Positions 8,172-15,669 of a stretch of 64,000 bases of DNA are shown here, one piece after another. The position numbers and the translations under genes were made by a program. The notes under the pieces are model-generated. The model saw only the letters and a program-made list of their open reading frames with translations. It had not been told where the DNA came from and did no database searches. Location of the stretch: contig BQMO01000006.1 of the NCBI GenBank assembly GCA_022180725.1, positions 60,092-124,091 on the forward strand, given 5' to 3'. The number at the start of each line of letters is the position of its first letter. Position 1 is the first letter of the stretch. Source of the stretch: Phycisphaerae bacterium (GTDB lineage Bacteria > Planctomycetota > Phycisphaerae > Phycisphaerales > UBA1924).

Positions 8172-8893
8172 GACGCCCTCCCGCGGAAGGCCTGCGTCGT
8201 CCATCGCCCTTCGACCGTCCGAAGGCGTGCGTGCACGCGATCGCCGTCGCACTCCACGATTACCCGCGGCCGCAGGGCGGGGGCGAGATCGTCCTGCGCC
8301 GTCGCCACGGCCACCCGCGCGCCCGTCGCCCGCGCCCACCGCCCCAGCGCCGCGGCCACGCACGCCGCCGTTGCCCGGTCCAGCCCTGACGTGAACTCGT
8401 CGCACAGCACCGTGCGCCGCGACCCGGGCCCGGCGCACGCCCGCGCGAGCGCCAACCGGAACCGTTCGCCCTCGGAGAGTTCGCTCGGCGTGCGCCCCAG
8501 CAGCGTCGCGTCGCCCAGCCCCGCCCGGGTCAACGCGCCCAGCGCGTCCGCCATGGTCCCGCCCACCAGGTCGATCACCGCCCGCGACGACGTGTCTAGG
8601 CGTTGAACCCGCGACACCGATCGGCCATGCTCGGCCAGTTGGTGCTCCAGCGCCGCCAGCAGCGTGCTCTTGCCCCCGCCGCTCGCCCCGGTGATCAACG
8701 CCACCTCGCCGGTCCCCAGCGATTGCTCCAGCCACGCCGCCGCCCGCACGGCCCACCGCGGCGGACGACGCCGCGGCGCCGCCCGGCGCAGCGCCAGCCC
8801 GAACACCGCCATGGCCCGCAGCAGCCGCCGCGTCGGCCTCACGGTGATCGGGATCACGCGAACCGGGGCGAATCGATCGCGGGCTTGGCTCAT
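8168..8893 (-). CDS. ABC-type ATPase (COG2401-like half), soluble
   Basis: 241 residues, no membrane segments. Walker A TGASGGGKST (K75), ABC signature LSEGER (residues 139-144) and Walker B VLCDEFTSGLD (D165, E166) are all present. The position where ABC ATPases normally have the switch histidine reads ATAQDDL, so it is Gln (Q200). The N-terminal ~45 residues are basic (ALRRAAPRRRPPRW). It overlaps the HTH gene upstream by 4 nt (8890-8893) and the GNAT gene downstream by 4 nt. With no permease and a coupled GNAT partner, a transport role is unlikely; it resembles the ATPase half of COG2401. It may power or position the acyltransferase on DNA, but that is inference. Confidence 0.82.
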   Translation of the reverse strand: MSQARDRFAPVRVIPITVRPTRRLLRAMAVFGLALRRAAPRRRPPRWAVRAAAWLEQSLGTGEVALITGASGGGKSTLLAALEHQLAEHGRSVSRVQRLDTSSRAVIDLVGGTMADALGALTRAGLGDATLLGRTPSELSEGERFRLALARACAGPGSRRTVLCDEFTSGLDRATAACVAAALGRWARATGARVAVATAQDDLAPALRPRVIVECDGDRVHARLRTVEGRWTTQAFRGRAS

Positions 8894-9330
8894 CCCCGCG
8901 CCTCCGCGCACAACGCCGCGATGGCTTCCCGGTGTCGGCGGACCTGATGAGGACTCAGCCGCAATACCCCCGCCGCGGCCTTGGTCGACAGTCCATGCAG
9001 GAAGCACGCCTCCCCCACGCTCCGCCGCGTCGCCGTCCACCCGCGACGGGCCCGAAGCACGTACACGAACTCGCGCGACGTGACCCGGCGGATCAGCGTC
9101 TTCACCCGCGCTCTCACAATGTGGATCGGCTTGCCGGACAACCGGGCGATCTCGACCTTGGTCTGCCCGGCGATGAAGATCGCCCGCAGCAGGGCCGCGT
9201 CGTCCGGGGGCAAACCCTCGCACCGCTCGCGGACAAGATCCGCGACCTGTGCCCGCAGACGAACACGATGATCCCCACCCACCCCGCGATCCGCCCCGCC
9301 GTTCCCCGCTGACACCTTCTCGATCAACAT
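8890..9330 (-). CDS. HTH protein, first gene of the terminase operon
   Basis: 146 residues. Two helix-turn-helix-like segments are visible: about residues 55-75 (GQTKVEIARLSGKPIHIVRA) and about 113-133 (LSTKAAAGVLRLSPHQVRRH). The layout recalls sigma-70 region 4 or the DNA-recognition domain of small terminase subunits, but I cannot place it firmly in either family. Its ATG follows a good GGAGG ribosome site and it is transcribed away from the LexA-like repressor. Given its place at the head of an operon ending in a large terminase, a small-terminase-like or transcriptional role is plausible. Its stop overlaps the ABC ATPase start. Confidence 0.65.
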   Translation of the reverse strand: MLIEKVSAGNGGADRGVGGDHRVRLRAQVADLVRERCEGLPPDDAALLRAIFIAGQTKVEIARLSGKPIHIVRARVKTLIRRVTSREFVYVLRARRGWTATRRSVGEACFLHGLSTKAAAGVLRLSPHQVRRHREAIAALCAEARG

Positions 9331-9397
9331 GACCGCCTCCCACGCGCTTGCTCGCCCGGCTCGCGCCCAGGCTTACCAACTCGTCGTCCTCACAAAA

Positions 9398-9434
9398 GTG
9401 GACACTTGACCAAGTCTACATCTTTGTGTACACT
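9398..9434. promoter_or_regulatory. Divergent promoters with operator-like repeats
   Basis: Rightward promoter: TTGACC (9406-9411), 17 bp, TACACT (9429-9434), facing the repressor gene. A leftward TAGACT (reverse of AGTCTA at 9413-9418) could serve the HTH-ABC-GNAT-terminase operon. GTGGACACT (9398-9406) and GTGTACACT (9426-9434) are near-identical repeats 28 bp apart; the second contains the perfect palindrome GTGTACAC. A third symmetric element, ACTTG-AC-CAAGT (9404-9415), covers the -35 region. The layout fits a repressor that controls both directions. Confidence 0.6.
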
Positions 9435-9493
9435 ATGGAAGGTTTATGTTTGAAAGTGACGCGGTTTTGCGCGCCGATGTGGCCGGAGGTGCG

Positions 9494-10465
9494 ATGGGCG
9501 AGGGTCGAAAGCCAACAGCCGAAGACAGGCACAACGGCGTCAAGGGGCCGGCGGGTGACTCCACGTCGCCGCGAGGCACATCGCTGAACGGTCCAACAGC
9601 GGGTGCGTTCATCCGGGCGCGGCGCCAGCGGGCCAACTTGTCCTTGCAGGACCTGGCCATCCGGGTGGGGTGTGCGCGGTCGTATGTATCCGCGATCGAG
9701 ACGGGGCAGCGGCACGCCAGCGACGAGGTGCTCACCCGGGTTGAAGAGGCGCTCATGATCCCCACGGGCGAACTGGTGCGGATGGCCCGATGGGAACGAA
9801 GCCTGGCCGCGGGGGGCGAGGATGTTCGGCGGGCAATGGCACGGCTTCAGGAAGATCAGCGCTTGGCGCGGCGGCTGATCGCCCTTCTGGCCGAGCGGCG
9901 TTCGCTCGACGAGGCGTTCAAGTCCGGGGAGTTGCGGCGGGTGGTCGAACAGTTGGAGCACGGCATGGCGGGCACGGGAATGGCGATGGGCGATGACGGC
10001 GAGCCTCACTTTGCCGATCCGGCGGGGGCGTTCTCGCCCACCGTGGTGCCGGTGATGCTCAACATGGACGTCCCGCTCATCAACAAGGTGGCGGCGGGGT
10101 ACCCCGCGGAGTTCACCGACCTTTCGTACCCCGCGCGCGTGGCCGACGAGTACGTGAAGTGCCCGGACCTGCGCGACCCGGACGCCTTCGCGGCGCGGGT
10201 CGTGGGCGATTCGATGCTCCCTGTCTACGCCGAGGGGGACATTGTCATCTTCAGCCCCTCGCAGCCGGTGCGCAGCGGGATGGACTGCTTCGCCCGCCTT
10301 GAGCCCGACCACGCGACGACCTTCAAGCGGGTGTATTTCGAGAAGGACGGCGATCGCGAGATGATCCGGCTTCAGCCCCTCAACGCCGCGTACCCGCCGC
10401 GCGTCGTGGAGCGCGAGGGCGTGGCGGGGCTGTACCCGGCCGTGAGCGTGATGCGGAAGGTGTGA
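9494..10465 (+). CDS. LexA/CI-like repressor with HTH and S24 autoprotease
   Basis: 323 residues. The N-terminal XRE/Cro-type helix-turn-helix spans about residues 35-90 (SLQDLAIRVGCARSYVSAIE). The C-terminal peptidase S24 domain has a predicted self-cleavage site VAAGYP (A201-G202), the nucleophile in GDSMLP (S240) and the general-base lysine in TTFKRVYF (K278). Such proteins are cleaved when RecA is activated by DNA damage, releasing repression. The ATG at 9494 is chosen over 9446 because GGAGGT lies 5 nt upstream and the predicted transcription start would fall at or just before 9446. It is divergent from the terminase operon and, with the operator repeats between them, likely represses that operon and itself. 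Confidence 0.88.
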   Translation: MGEGRKPTAEDRHNGVKGPAGDSTSPRGTSLNGPTAGAFIRARRQRANLSLQDLAIRVGCARSYVSAIETGQRHASDEVLTRVEEALMIPTGELVRMARWERSLAAGGEDVRRAMARLQEDQRLARRLIALLAERRSLDEAFKSGELRRVVEQLEHGMAGTGMAMGDDGEPHFADPAGAFSPTVVPVMLNMDVPLINKVAAGYPAEFTDLSYPARVADEYVKCPDLRDPDAFAARVVGDSMLPVYAEGDIVIFSPSQPVRSGMDCFARLEPDHATTFKRVYFEKDGDREMIRLQPLNAAYPPRVVEREGVAGLYPAVSVMRKV

Positions 10466-10546
10466 GCGTTCCCTCTTGGAGAAAGCGCCGCGGCGGTCGA
10501 GGACGTTCATGGTCTTCCGCGCCCCCTCCGGCTCGAAAACTCGCCA

Positions 10547-10565
10547 CCTCCCCCGTCGGGGGAGG
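10547..10565 (+). terminator. Hairpin after the repressor gene
   Basis: An 8-bp GC stem (CCTCCCCC / GGGGGAGG) with a 3-nt loop lies ~80 bp after the repressor stop. There is no T run, so it may act as a weak or factor-dependent terminator. Its arms resemble the hairpins of the repeat array at 14901-15118. Confidence 0.35.
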
Positions 10566-10647
10566 GGCGGCGCGTGGAATCCAACCCGTGCGGGGCTATC
10601 ATCACGCCCTTCCCGGGAGGCCGGGCGGGGTGACAACCAGGAAAGCC

Positions 10648-10722
10648 GGGGGCATAGCTCAGTTTTGGTAGAGCGCATCCATGGCATGGATGAGGTCAGG
10701 GGTTCGAGTCCCCTTGCCTCCA
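10648..10722 (+). tRNA. tRNA-Ala (anticodon GGC)
   Basis: A 75-nt cloverleaf can be folded by hand. The acceptor GGGGGCA pairs with TGCCTCC and gives the G3:U70 wobble pair that defines alanine tRNAs. The D arm is AGCTCAG...GAGC; the anticodon stem CATCC/GGATG holds the loop ATGGCAT with anticodon GGC; the T arm GGGG-TTCGAGT-CCCC is standard. The CCA end is not encoded. A TATCAT -10-like hexamer lies at 10597-10602. A strong terminator follows. Confidence 0.96.
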
Positions 10723-10732
10723 CTTCGGCGAG

Positions 10733-10762
10733 AACCCGCGAGCCTTTGGCCGCGGGTTTTTT
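10733..10762 (+). terminator. Rho-independent terminator after tRNA-Ala
   Basis: Stem AACCCGCG / CGCGGGTT with a 10-nt loop, followed by a run of T (to 10762). Confidence 0.85.
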
Positions 10763-10799
10763 GTTGCGCCGTCAAGGCTGGGCGGTGAAGGTGTGCGGC

Positions 10800-10836
10800 A
10801 AAAAAGCAACCGGCCCGCCGCGAGGCAGGCCGGTTG
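10800..10836 (-). terminator. Rho-independent terminator of the porin gene
   Basis: Reading leftward, a 9-bp stem (CAACCGGCC / GGCCGGTTG, 10807-10815 with 10828-10836) is followed by TTTTTT (10805-10800). It lies ~57 bp after the porin stop. Confidence 0.85.
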
Positions 10837-10892
10837 GGAAAACTCGTGTGATTCAGCAACTCGGATGATCCGTGGGGATCATCGCGAGGTCT

Positions 10893-12119
10893 TTACCACA
10901 TGACCTGACCCTGGGCGCTGAAGGTGATTTCACCATCTTCGTCCTGGCCGAGGAAGCCGGTGCGCGTGTTGCTGGAGATGAAGTTGTCGAAGATCACGTC
11001 GGTCTCGTTGAGGGCGTAGGCCGCCTGGACCGTGAACTTGACGGCGTGGCTGTCGGGGCTCATGTAGTAGTTGACGCCCGCGGTGATGAAGTGGCAGTCG
11101 GAGTCATCGCCGAAGACATCGTCATCGGGGATGATCCAGTCCCAGCGGGCGAAGCCCTCGACCTGGTCGGAGAAGAAGAACCCGCCGCCGAGTTCGAGGC
11201 CGAAGTTGTCGGCGTCGCCTCCGCCGCCCGCGTCGATGTGCTGGCCGTAGCCGGCGAAGAAGATGTTGAAACCCTGACCCTCGAACGCGAAGTCGACGGT
11301 GTAATCAAGGGCGTCCACGTCGGGGGTGCCGCCGGTTTCGCCGCCGGACTGCCAGTTGATGCCGGCGCCGATGAGCAGGCCGTTGTCGGCCGCGCTCTTG
11401 AACGACGTGAAGTCGTTCCAGCGGTTCCAGTCGTTGCCCATGGCCTGGACTTCGACGCGGAGGTTGAGGGCGTAGTCCATCTCGGCGCCGCTGTTGAAGT
11501 CGCTGTTCTGCGACCCGATGCCGTCATGGAAGCCGGCGATCAGGCGGAACATGTCGGCCGAGTAGTGCACCTGCACGCCCTGGACGTACCCGGACGAGAA
11601 GGCCAGGTAGGCGAGGGAGCGGCCCATGCCCTGCTGGAACTCCTGGTCGACGAGCTGGGCGCGGTGCAGGCCGAGGCTCTGCTGACCCCAGCGGATCGTC
11701 ACGCCGTTCTCCAGGTCGTACGCGCCCCAGGCTTCCTCAAGGGCGAAGACGCCCCCGCCGGGGTTCTCATCCGAGAAGTTGCCCTGGATCTTGTACGAGA
11801 GGGCCTTGTCCCAGATGGTGCCGTGCACGCGGAGGCGCTGCACGGGGGCGTTGAACCCGTGGGTGTAGTCGTTCTGGTCGCCGACGGCTTCGTCGTCGCG
11901 GAACGACATGTTCCACCGCCAGGTCGTCGTGCCGCCGAAGCGGAGCGTGTTGTTCGCCCCGTCGCCGATCTCGAAGAACCCGTTGTTGTACCCGGCCGCG
12001 GGGGCGAGCGCGCTGGTGCGCCCGGCCGCGTCGGCACGCAGTTCCGCGTCGTTGCCCGCGAAGGCCACGCCAGTCACCGCCATGCCCGCCACGATCGAAA
12101 TCAACTTGGTCTGACTCAT
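10893..12119 (-). CDS. Outer-membrane porin, phosphate-selective O/P type
   Basis: 408 residues. A signal peptide (MSQTKLISIVAGMAVTGVAFA) is followed by a beta-barrel-like protein with alternating aromatic and polar residues, many Gly-Asp turns and a terminal aromatic residue (QGQVMW). Segments such as FFEIGDGANNTLRFGG, RLRVHGTIWDKALSYKIQGNF and the final antiparallel strands match the O/P (OprO/OprP-like) porin family, which passes anions including phosphate. The start at 12119 has an AGGAG ribosome site; the longer frame to 12539 is spurious. It is divergent from a PhoB/PhoR-type pair, which fits phosphate-linked control, but no clear Pho box was found. It is the last gene before a strong terminator. 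Confidence 0.82.
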   Translation of the reverse strand: MSQTKLISIVAGMAVTGVAFAGNDAELRADAAGRTSALAPAAGYNNGFFEIGDGANNTLRFGGTTTWRWNMSFRDDEAVGDQNDYTHGFNAPVQRLRVHGTIWDKALSYKIQGNFSDENPGGGVFALEEAWGAYDLENGVTIRWGQQSLGLHRAQLVDQEFQQGMGRSLAYLAFSSGYVQGVQVHYSADMFRLIAGFHDGIGSQNSDFNSGAEMDYALNLRVEVQAMGNDWNRWNDFTSFKSAADNGLLIGAGINWQSGGETGGTPDVDALDYTVDFAFEGQGFNIFFAGYGQHIDAGGGGDADNFGLELGGGFFFSDQVEGFARWDWIIPDDDVFGDDSDCHFITAGVNYYMSPDSHAVKFTVQAAYALNETDVIFDNFISSNTRTGFLGQDEDGEITFSAQGQVMW

Positions 12120-12813
12120 CTGTTCCAACTCCTGTAAAAGGACCAACACGAAACTCCGGTTTCTAACCCCGGGCGCTGCGGCCTGCTTTCGCCGCCCGTC
12201 CGGCACCGCGGGACAGGGTTCATGGCCCGCCCGCCTCGCATGCCCGTCCAGGCCGGGATTCCATCCCGTCCCGCACGGTTCGGGGCCCCAAGCCCCGCGA
12301 TGTGCCCGACCACGCCGGGTCGGTTGAAAAACGCCGAGGACTCCGCCCCGACGCCGATCGGCCCGCCGCCGCCCGTGACTGGGCCGGGGTCCGATCACTC
12401 TCTCTGCCCCGTCGGCTTCACGACACCGAAACCCTGACCGAATACCCGAGCGTTTCGACCGTGCCGTGTCAGATGTCCGACGTGCTTGCCCGCATGTACG
12501 ACGCTGCGGACGGCCCTCGATACTGATGCCCGCTGTCACGGACCCCCACGAGGGGCCGGGCCGAGGGCCGGACTATACCCGCCGTGATTAGCGAACGCAA
12601 ACCACGGCCTTGTGAATTTCGGCACGCGCGTTATCAGTACACAAGTTTTCCTCAAAGTCGGTTCGGACTCTGGACGAGGGGGGCAACCTTAACCAAAGTT
12701 ACACACGCGGCCTCTGGATGCCGTGAAGGCCTTTCGCTACCCTACCGCCGGGGGCGCAGGACATGCCCGAATATATCGCAATACAATGCAATCAATGGGT
12801 TTAGGTACGGTTG
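12120..12813. other. Divergent intergenic region, porin / phoB
   Basis: 694 bp with no credible gene. The right third (12590-12813) is A+T-richer and should hold the phoB promoter. Around 12690-12708, two TTAACC/TTACAC-like hexamers lie 10 bp apart, faintly reminiscent of a Pho box, but the match is too weak to call. A short open frame (12584-12814) has no protein-like features. Confidence 0.4.
12758..12787 (+). promoter_or_regulatory. Possible promoter of the phoB-like gene
   Basis: AGGACA (12758-12763), an 18-bp spacer and TACAAT (12782-12787) lie 26 bp before the ATG at 12814. The -10 is good, the -35 moderate. Confidence 0.4.
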
Positions 12814-13548
12814 ATGAGCCAGCGGAAGCACATCCTCATCGTCGACGACGAGCCGGACCTCGTCGAACTTTTGTCCTATAACCTGAAACAGGCCGGTTAC
12901 GAGGTTTCCGTGGCGCTCAACGGACGGCAGGCCTTGGATCGAGTGTCCAAGGAATTACCGGACCTGGTTTTGCTCGATGTGATGCTTCCCGGCCTGTCGG
13001 GGACGGAGGTCGCCAGTCGGATTCGGAGCAACCCGGCGACCGCGAGCGTGCCCATCGTGATGCTGACGGCCAAGGGGGACGACGTCGATCAGATCGTGGG
13101 GTTGACGGTCGGGGCGGATGATTACATCGCCAAACCATTCGCGATCAAGGTGGTGCTGGCCCGGCTTGAGGCCGTGTTCCGGCGGGCGGCCCGCTCGTCG
13201 GCCGATCAGCGGCAGATCAGCATGGGCGGGGTGACGATGAACCTCGAAACGCACGAGACCCTGGTGGATGGCCAGCCTGTGTCGATGACCCTGACGGAGT
13301 TTCGGTTGCTCAGCGCATTGATGCAGGCCGGGGGGCGGGTGTTGTCGCGGTCGGCGCTGATGTCACGGGCGATGGGGCCGGGGGTGACGGTGACGGACCG
13401 GACCATTGACGTGCACGTGACGGCGATCCGCAAGAAACTCGGGGTGCACGCGGGGATCGTGAAGACGGTGCGCGGGGTGGGGTATCGGGCGACGCCCGAG
13501 CCGGACGCGGAGGAAGCCCCCGCCGACGGGCACGCGCGCACACCCTGA
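12814..13548 (+). CDS. phoB: PhoB/OmpR-type response regulator
   Basis: 244-residue DNA-binding response regulator. The receiver domain (residues 5-120) has the acidic pocket D11/D12, phosphoacceptor D55 (LLDVMLPG), the switch Thr in VMLTAKG and K107 (DDYIAKPF). The C-terminal winged-helix domain (about 135-230) carries the OmpR/PhoB signature LTEFRLLSALMQAGGRVLSR and the recognition region TVTDRTIDVHVTAIRKKLG. The ATG at 12814 is preferred over the TTG at 12811. The histidine kinase gene follows after 35 bp, so the two form a classical pair. Closest overall to PhoB, the phosphate-starvation activator; the divergent O/P-type porin supports this, but phosphate sensing itself is not shown. Confidence 0.85.
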   Translation: MSQRKHILIVDDEPDLVELLSYNLKQAGYEVSVALNGRQALDRVSKELPDLVLLDVMLPGLSGTEVASRIRSNPATASVPIVMLTAKGDDVDQIVGLTVGADDYIAKPFAIKVVLARLEAVFRRAARSSADQRQISMGGVTMNLETHETLVDGQPVSMTLTEFRLLSALMQAGGRVLSRSALMSRAMGPGVTVTDRTIDVHVTAIRKKLGVHAGIVKTVRGVGYRATPEPDAEEAPADGHARTP

Positions 13549-13583
13549 GGTCATTGCACGGCTTCGGCTAGCATGCACCGGCC

Positions 13584-14864
13584 ATGAACCACTCCACGCC
13601 CCGCTGGTCTGTCGCGGCTTGGCTGTTTGCGCTCACGGGCGGGATCGGCGGTGGGGTGGCCACCCTGGCCGGGTATCCGCGCTTCGGCGCGGTGGTCGGC
13701 CTCGTCGGGGCGGGGCTGGCGCTGATCGTGATGGCGAGGGCGATGCGTGCACGCGCGACACCCACGCAGGCGGAGTCGATTCCCGCGGCGGTGCCTTCCG
13801 CATCCGACTCGCCGGCGAGGACCCTGCTCGACGGGGTGCCCAGCCCGGTCTTCGGGCTGGATGGGCGCGGGGTCATCGTGACGTGCAACCGGGCGGCGGA
13901 GGCGTTTATTGGGCCTCGGCCCGGGGGCATGATCGGGCGGCCCCTGGAGGACGTGTTCACGCAGCGGGACGTGCTGATCCAGCACGCGGCGGCGCTGGAC
14001 GGGCAGACCGGGAAGGGGGAGATCCGCGTGCCGGTGGGGGACGCGACGCGGCGGTTCGAGGTTGTGGCGACGCCGACCCCTGGCGACGGACGGATCGCGG
14101 TGGTGATGACGCTGCGGGACGTGACGGAACTGGCCGAGGCCGACCAGTTGAAGGCGGACTTCGTGGCCAACGCGAGCCACGAGTTGCGGACGCCGCTGGC
14201 GTCGATCCGGGCGGCGGCGGACACGCTGGCCGGGGGGGCATGGCGCGACGAGGCGATGCGGGACCGGTTCATCGGGATGATCGCGACGAACGCGGCACGA
14301 CTGGAAGAGATGGTGCGCGACCTGCTGGACCTGTCGCGGCTGGAATCGCCCGAGGCGCCGGCGCGGCTGGTGGAGGTTTCGGCGTTCGACCTGGCGGCGG
14401 GGCTGCGGGAGATGTTCGAGCCGGCCGCGGCGGCGCGGCGCGTGCGGGTGGAGTTTGTGCTCGACCCGGCGCTGGCCCGACTCCGCACGGACCCGAGGCT
14501 GCTGCACCTGGTCCTCAAGAACCTGATCGAGAACGCGGTCAAGTTTGCGTACGAGGGCACCACGGTGCGCGTCGAGGGTGAAGTGGGCGACGCCGGGCCG
14601 AGCGGGCGGCGTACCGCCCGGTTCCGGGTGATGGATCGGGGCGTGGGTATCCCCATCGCGGTGCAGGGGCGGATCTTTGAGCGATTCTTTCAGGCGGACC
14701 CGGCGCGGACGGGGACGGCCCTGGGGCGGGGCACGGGGCTGGGACTGGCGATCGTCAAGCACGCTGTCAAGACCCTGGGCGGCACGATCGGGGTCGAGTC
14801 GGTGTGGAAGGAAGGGACGACGATGACGCTGACGTTGCCGGAGAGCGTTGTGGAGGCGGCTTGA
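13584..14864 (+). CDS. phoR: PhoR-type sensor histidine kinase
   Basis: 426-residue membrane sensor kinase. Two N-terminal transmembrane segments (about residues 9-31 and 34-52) lack a large periplasmic loop between them. A PAS domain follows at about 80-185 (SPVFGLDGRGVIVTCNRAAE). The dimerisation domain has the H box NASHELRTPLASI (H199). The ATPase domain has an N box (LKNLIENAVKF), G1 DRGVGIP, F box and G2 GRGTGLGLAIVKH. This is the PhoR layout; in that family the kinase senses phosphate indirectly through the Pst transporter and PhoU, neither of which is in this window. It lies 35 bp after its response regulator. Confidence 0.85.
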   Translation: MNHSTPRWSVAAWLFALTGGIGGGVATLAGYPRFGAVVGLVGAGLALIVMARAMRARATPTQAESIPAAVPSASDSPARTLLDGVPSPVFGLDGRGVIVTCNRAAEAFIGPRPGGMIGRPLEDVFTQRDVLIQHAAALDGQTGKGEIRVPVGDATRRFEVVATPTPGDGRIAVVMTLRDVTELAEADQLKADFVANASHELRTPLASIRAAADTLAGGAWRDEAMRDRFIGMIATNAARLEEMVRDLLDLSRLESPEAPARLVEVSAFDLAAGLREMFEPAAAARRVRVEFVLDPALARLRTDPRLLHLVLKNLIENAVKFAYEGTTVRVEGEVGDAGPSGRRTARFRVMDRGVGIPIAVQGRIFERFFQADPARTGTALGRGTGLGLAIVKHAVKTLGGTIGVESVWKEGTTMTLTLPESVVEAA

Positions 14865-14900
14865 TAGTGCGGTGCGAGGTTGAACCAGTTGGTATTGAGG

Positions 14901-15118
14901 CCCACCCCCCGGCCCCCTCCCATGGGGAGGGGGTGTACGAAGGAAGCCCACCCCCCGGCCCCCTCCCTCTGGGAGGGGGTGTACGAAGGAAGCCCACCCC
15001 CCGGCCCCCTCCCATGGGGAGGGGGTGTACGAAGGAAGCCCACCCCCCGGCCCCCTCCCATGGGGAGGGGGTGTACGAAGGAAGCCCACCCCCCGGCCCC
15101 CTCCCATGGGGAGGGGGT
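14901..15118. repeat. Five tandem 46-bp hairpin repeats
   Basis: Copies start at 14901, 14947, 14993, 15039 and 15085, exactly 46 bp apart; the last is cut short at ~15118. Each copy contains an inverted repeat (CCCCCTCCC / GGGAGGGGG around ATG or TCT) followed by TGTACGAAGGAAG. The second copy changes the loop from ATG to TCT but keeps the stem. The array separates the convergent kinase and lipoprotein genes, so it may end transcription from both sides. Confidence 0.93.
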
Positions 15119-15162
15119 GAAGGAGAACGTTCACCCCCGGCCTTTTTTTCGGGGATGGGGTG

Positions 15163-15654
15163 TTAGCGCATGGGCGCGAAGTCTTTGCCCTTGAGGTCGG
15201 TGAGGCGCGCGGAGATGACCTTGAGAAGGGTGTCTTCTCGGGCGGCGTCACCGAAGCGGCCAACTTTGGCGGTGATCTCGATGGGCGTGGGGTCGCCGGT
15301 TTGTCGGGCGACGAAGGTAACGTGTGTCGGTTCGCCGCCGACGGTGACCAAGTCGTAGGCGCGGCGGCGCGTGGGGATGTCGATCACCTCGGCGGGCTGG
15401 AGTTGAAAGGCCACGCGGCGGACGAGGGCGTGCTCGGTCTTAGCGCACGCGGCCTCGATGGCGGCGTCGAGGTCGTCCCAATCACCGTCGGCGGTGATGA
15501 CCGTTCCGGTGGGAGAAGGCTGGCCGTGGGACCGACGCGGCGAGCCGGTGCACGACACCATGACGAAAGCGGCGATGCAAAGAGAGAGGATGGAAGAGCG
15601 GAACGTGGCCCATGCCCGTCGAGCAACCGGCATGTTCGGGTTTGTTAGGGTCAT
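15163..15654 (-). CDS. Putative lipoprotein
   Basis: 163 residues, family not recognised. The N-terminal hydrophobic stretch LSLCIAAFVMVSC ends in a Cys that fits a lipobox (VMVSC), so the product is probably a lipid-anchored envelope protein. The mature part is mostly charged and soluble (TVITADGDWDDLDAAIEAACAKTEH), with VRRVAFQLQPAEVIDIPTRR in the middle. The start is not certain: ATG at 15654 or 15633, neither with a clear ribosome site. It is convergent with the PhoR-like gene across the hairpin array and divergent from phoH, whose start is 16 bp from this start. Confidence 0.65.
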   Translation of the reverse strand: MTLTNPNMPVARRAWATFRSSILSLCIAAFVMVSCTGSPRRSHGQPSPTGTVITADGDWDDLDAAIEAACAKTEHALVRRVAFQLQPAEVIDIPTRRRAYDLVTVGGEPTHVTFVARQTGDPTPIEITAKVGRFGDAAREDTLLKVISARLTDLKGKDFAPMR

Positions 15655-15669
15655 GTCGGGCCGGTGGGC

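Noticed and set aside
5904..9330. Complete prophage
   Set aside because: Only the terminase is phage-like; no capsid, portal, tail, lysis or integrase gene in the window.
5904..10722. Integrated element bordered by att sites at tRNA-Ala
   Set aside because: The tRNA is close to the cassette, but I saw no second copy of the tRNA 3' end near 5900 and no integrase.
12690..12708. Pho box before phoB
   Set aside because: Hexamers are spaced 10 bp and match the consensus poorly.
12584..12814. 76-residue open frame upstream of phoB
   Set aside because: No protein-like composition or ribosome site, and it overlaps the phoB promoter.
14901..15118. CRISPR array
   Set aside because: The unit repeats without variable spacers and contains a GC-only hairpin; no cas gene is near.
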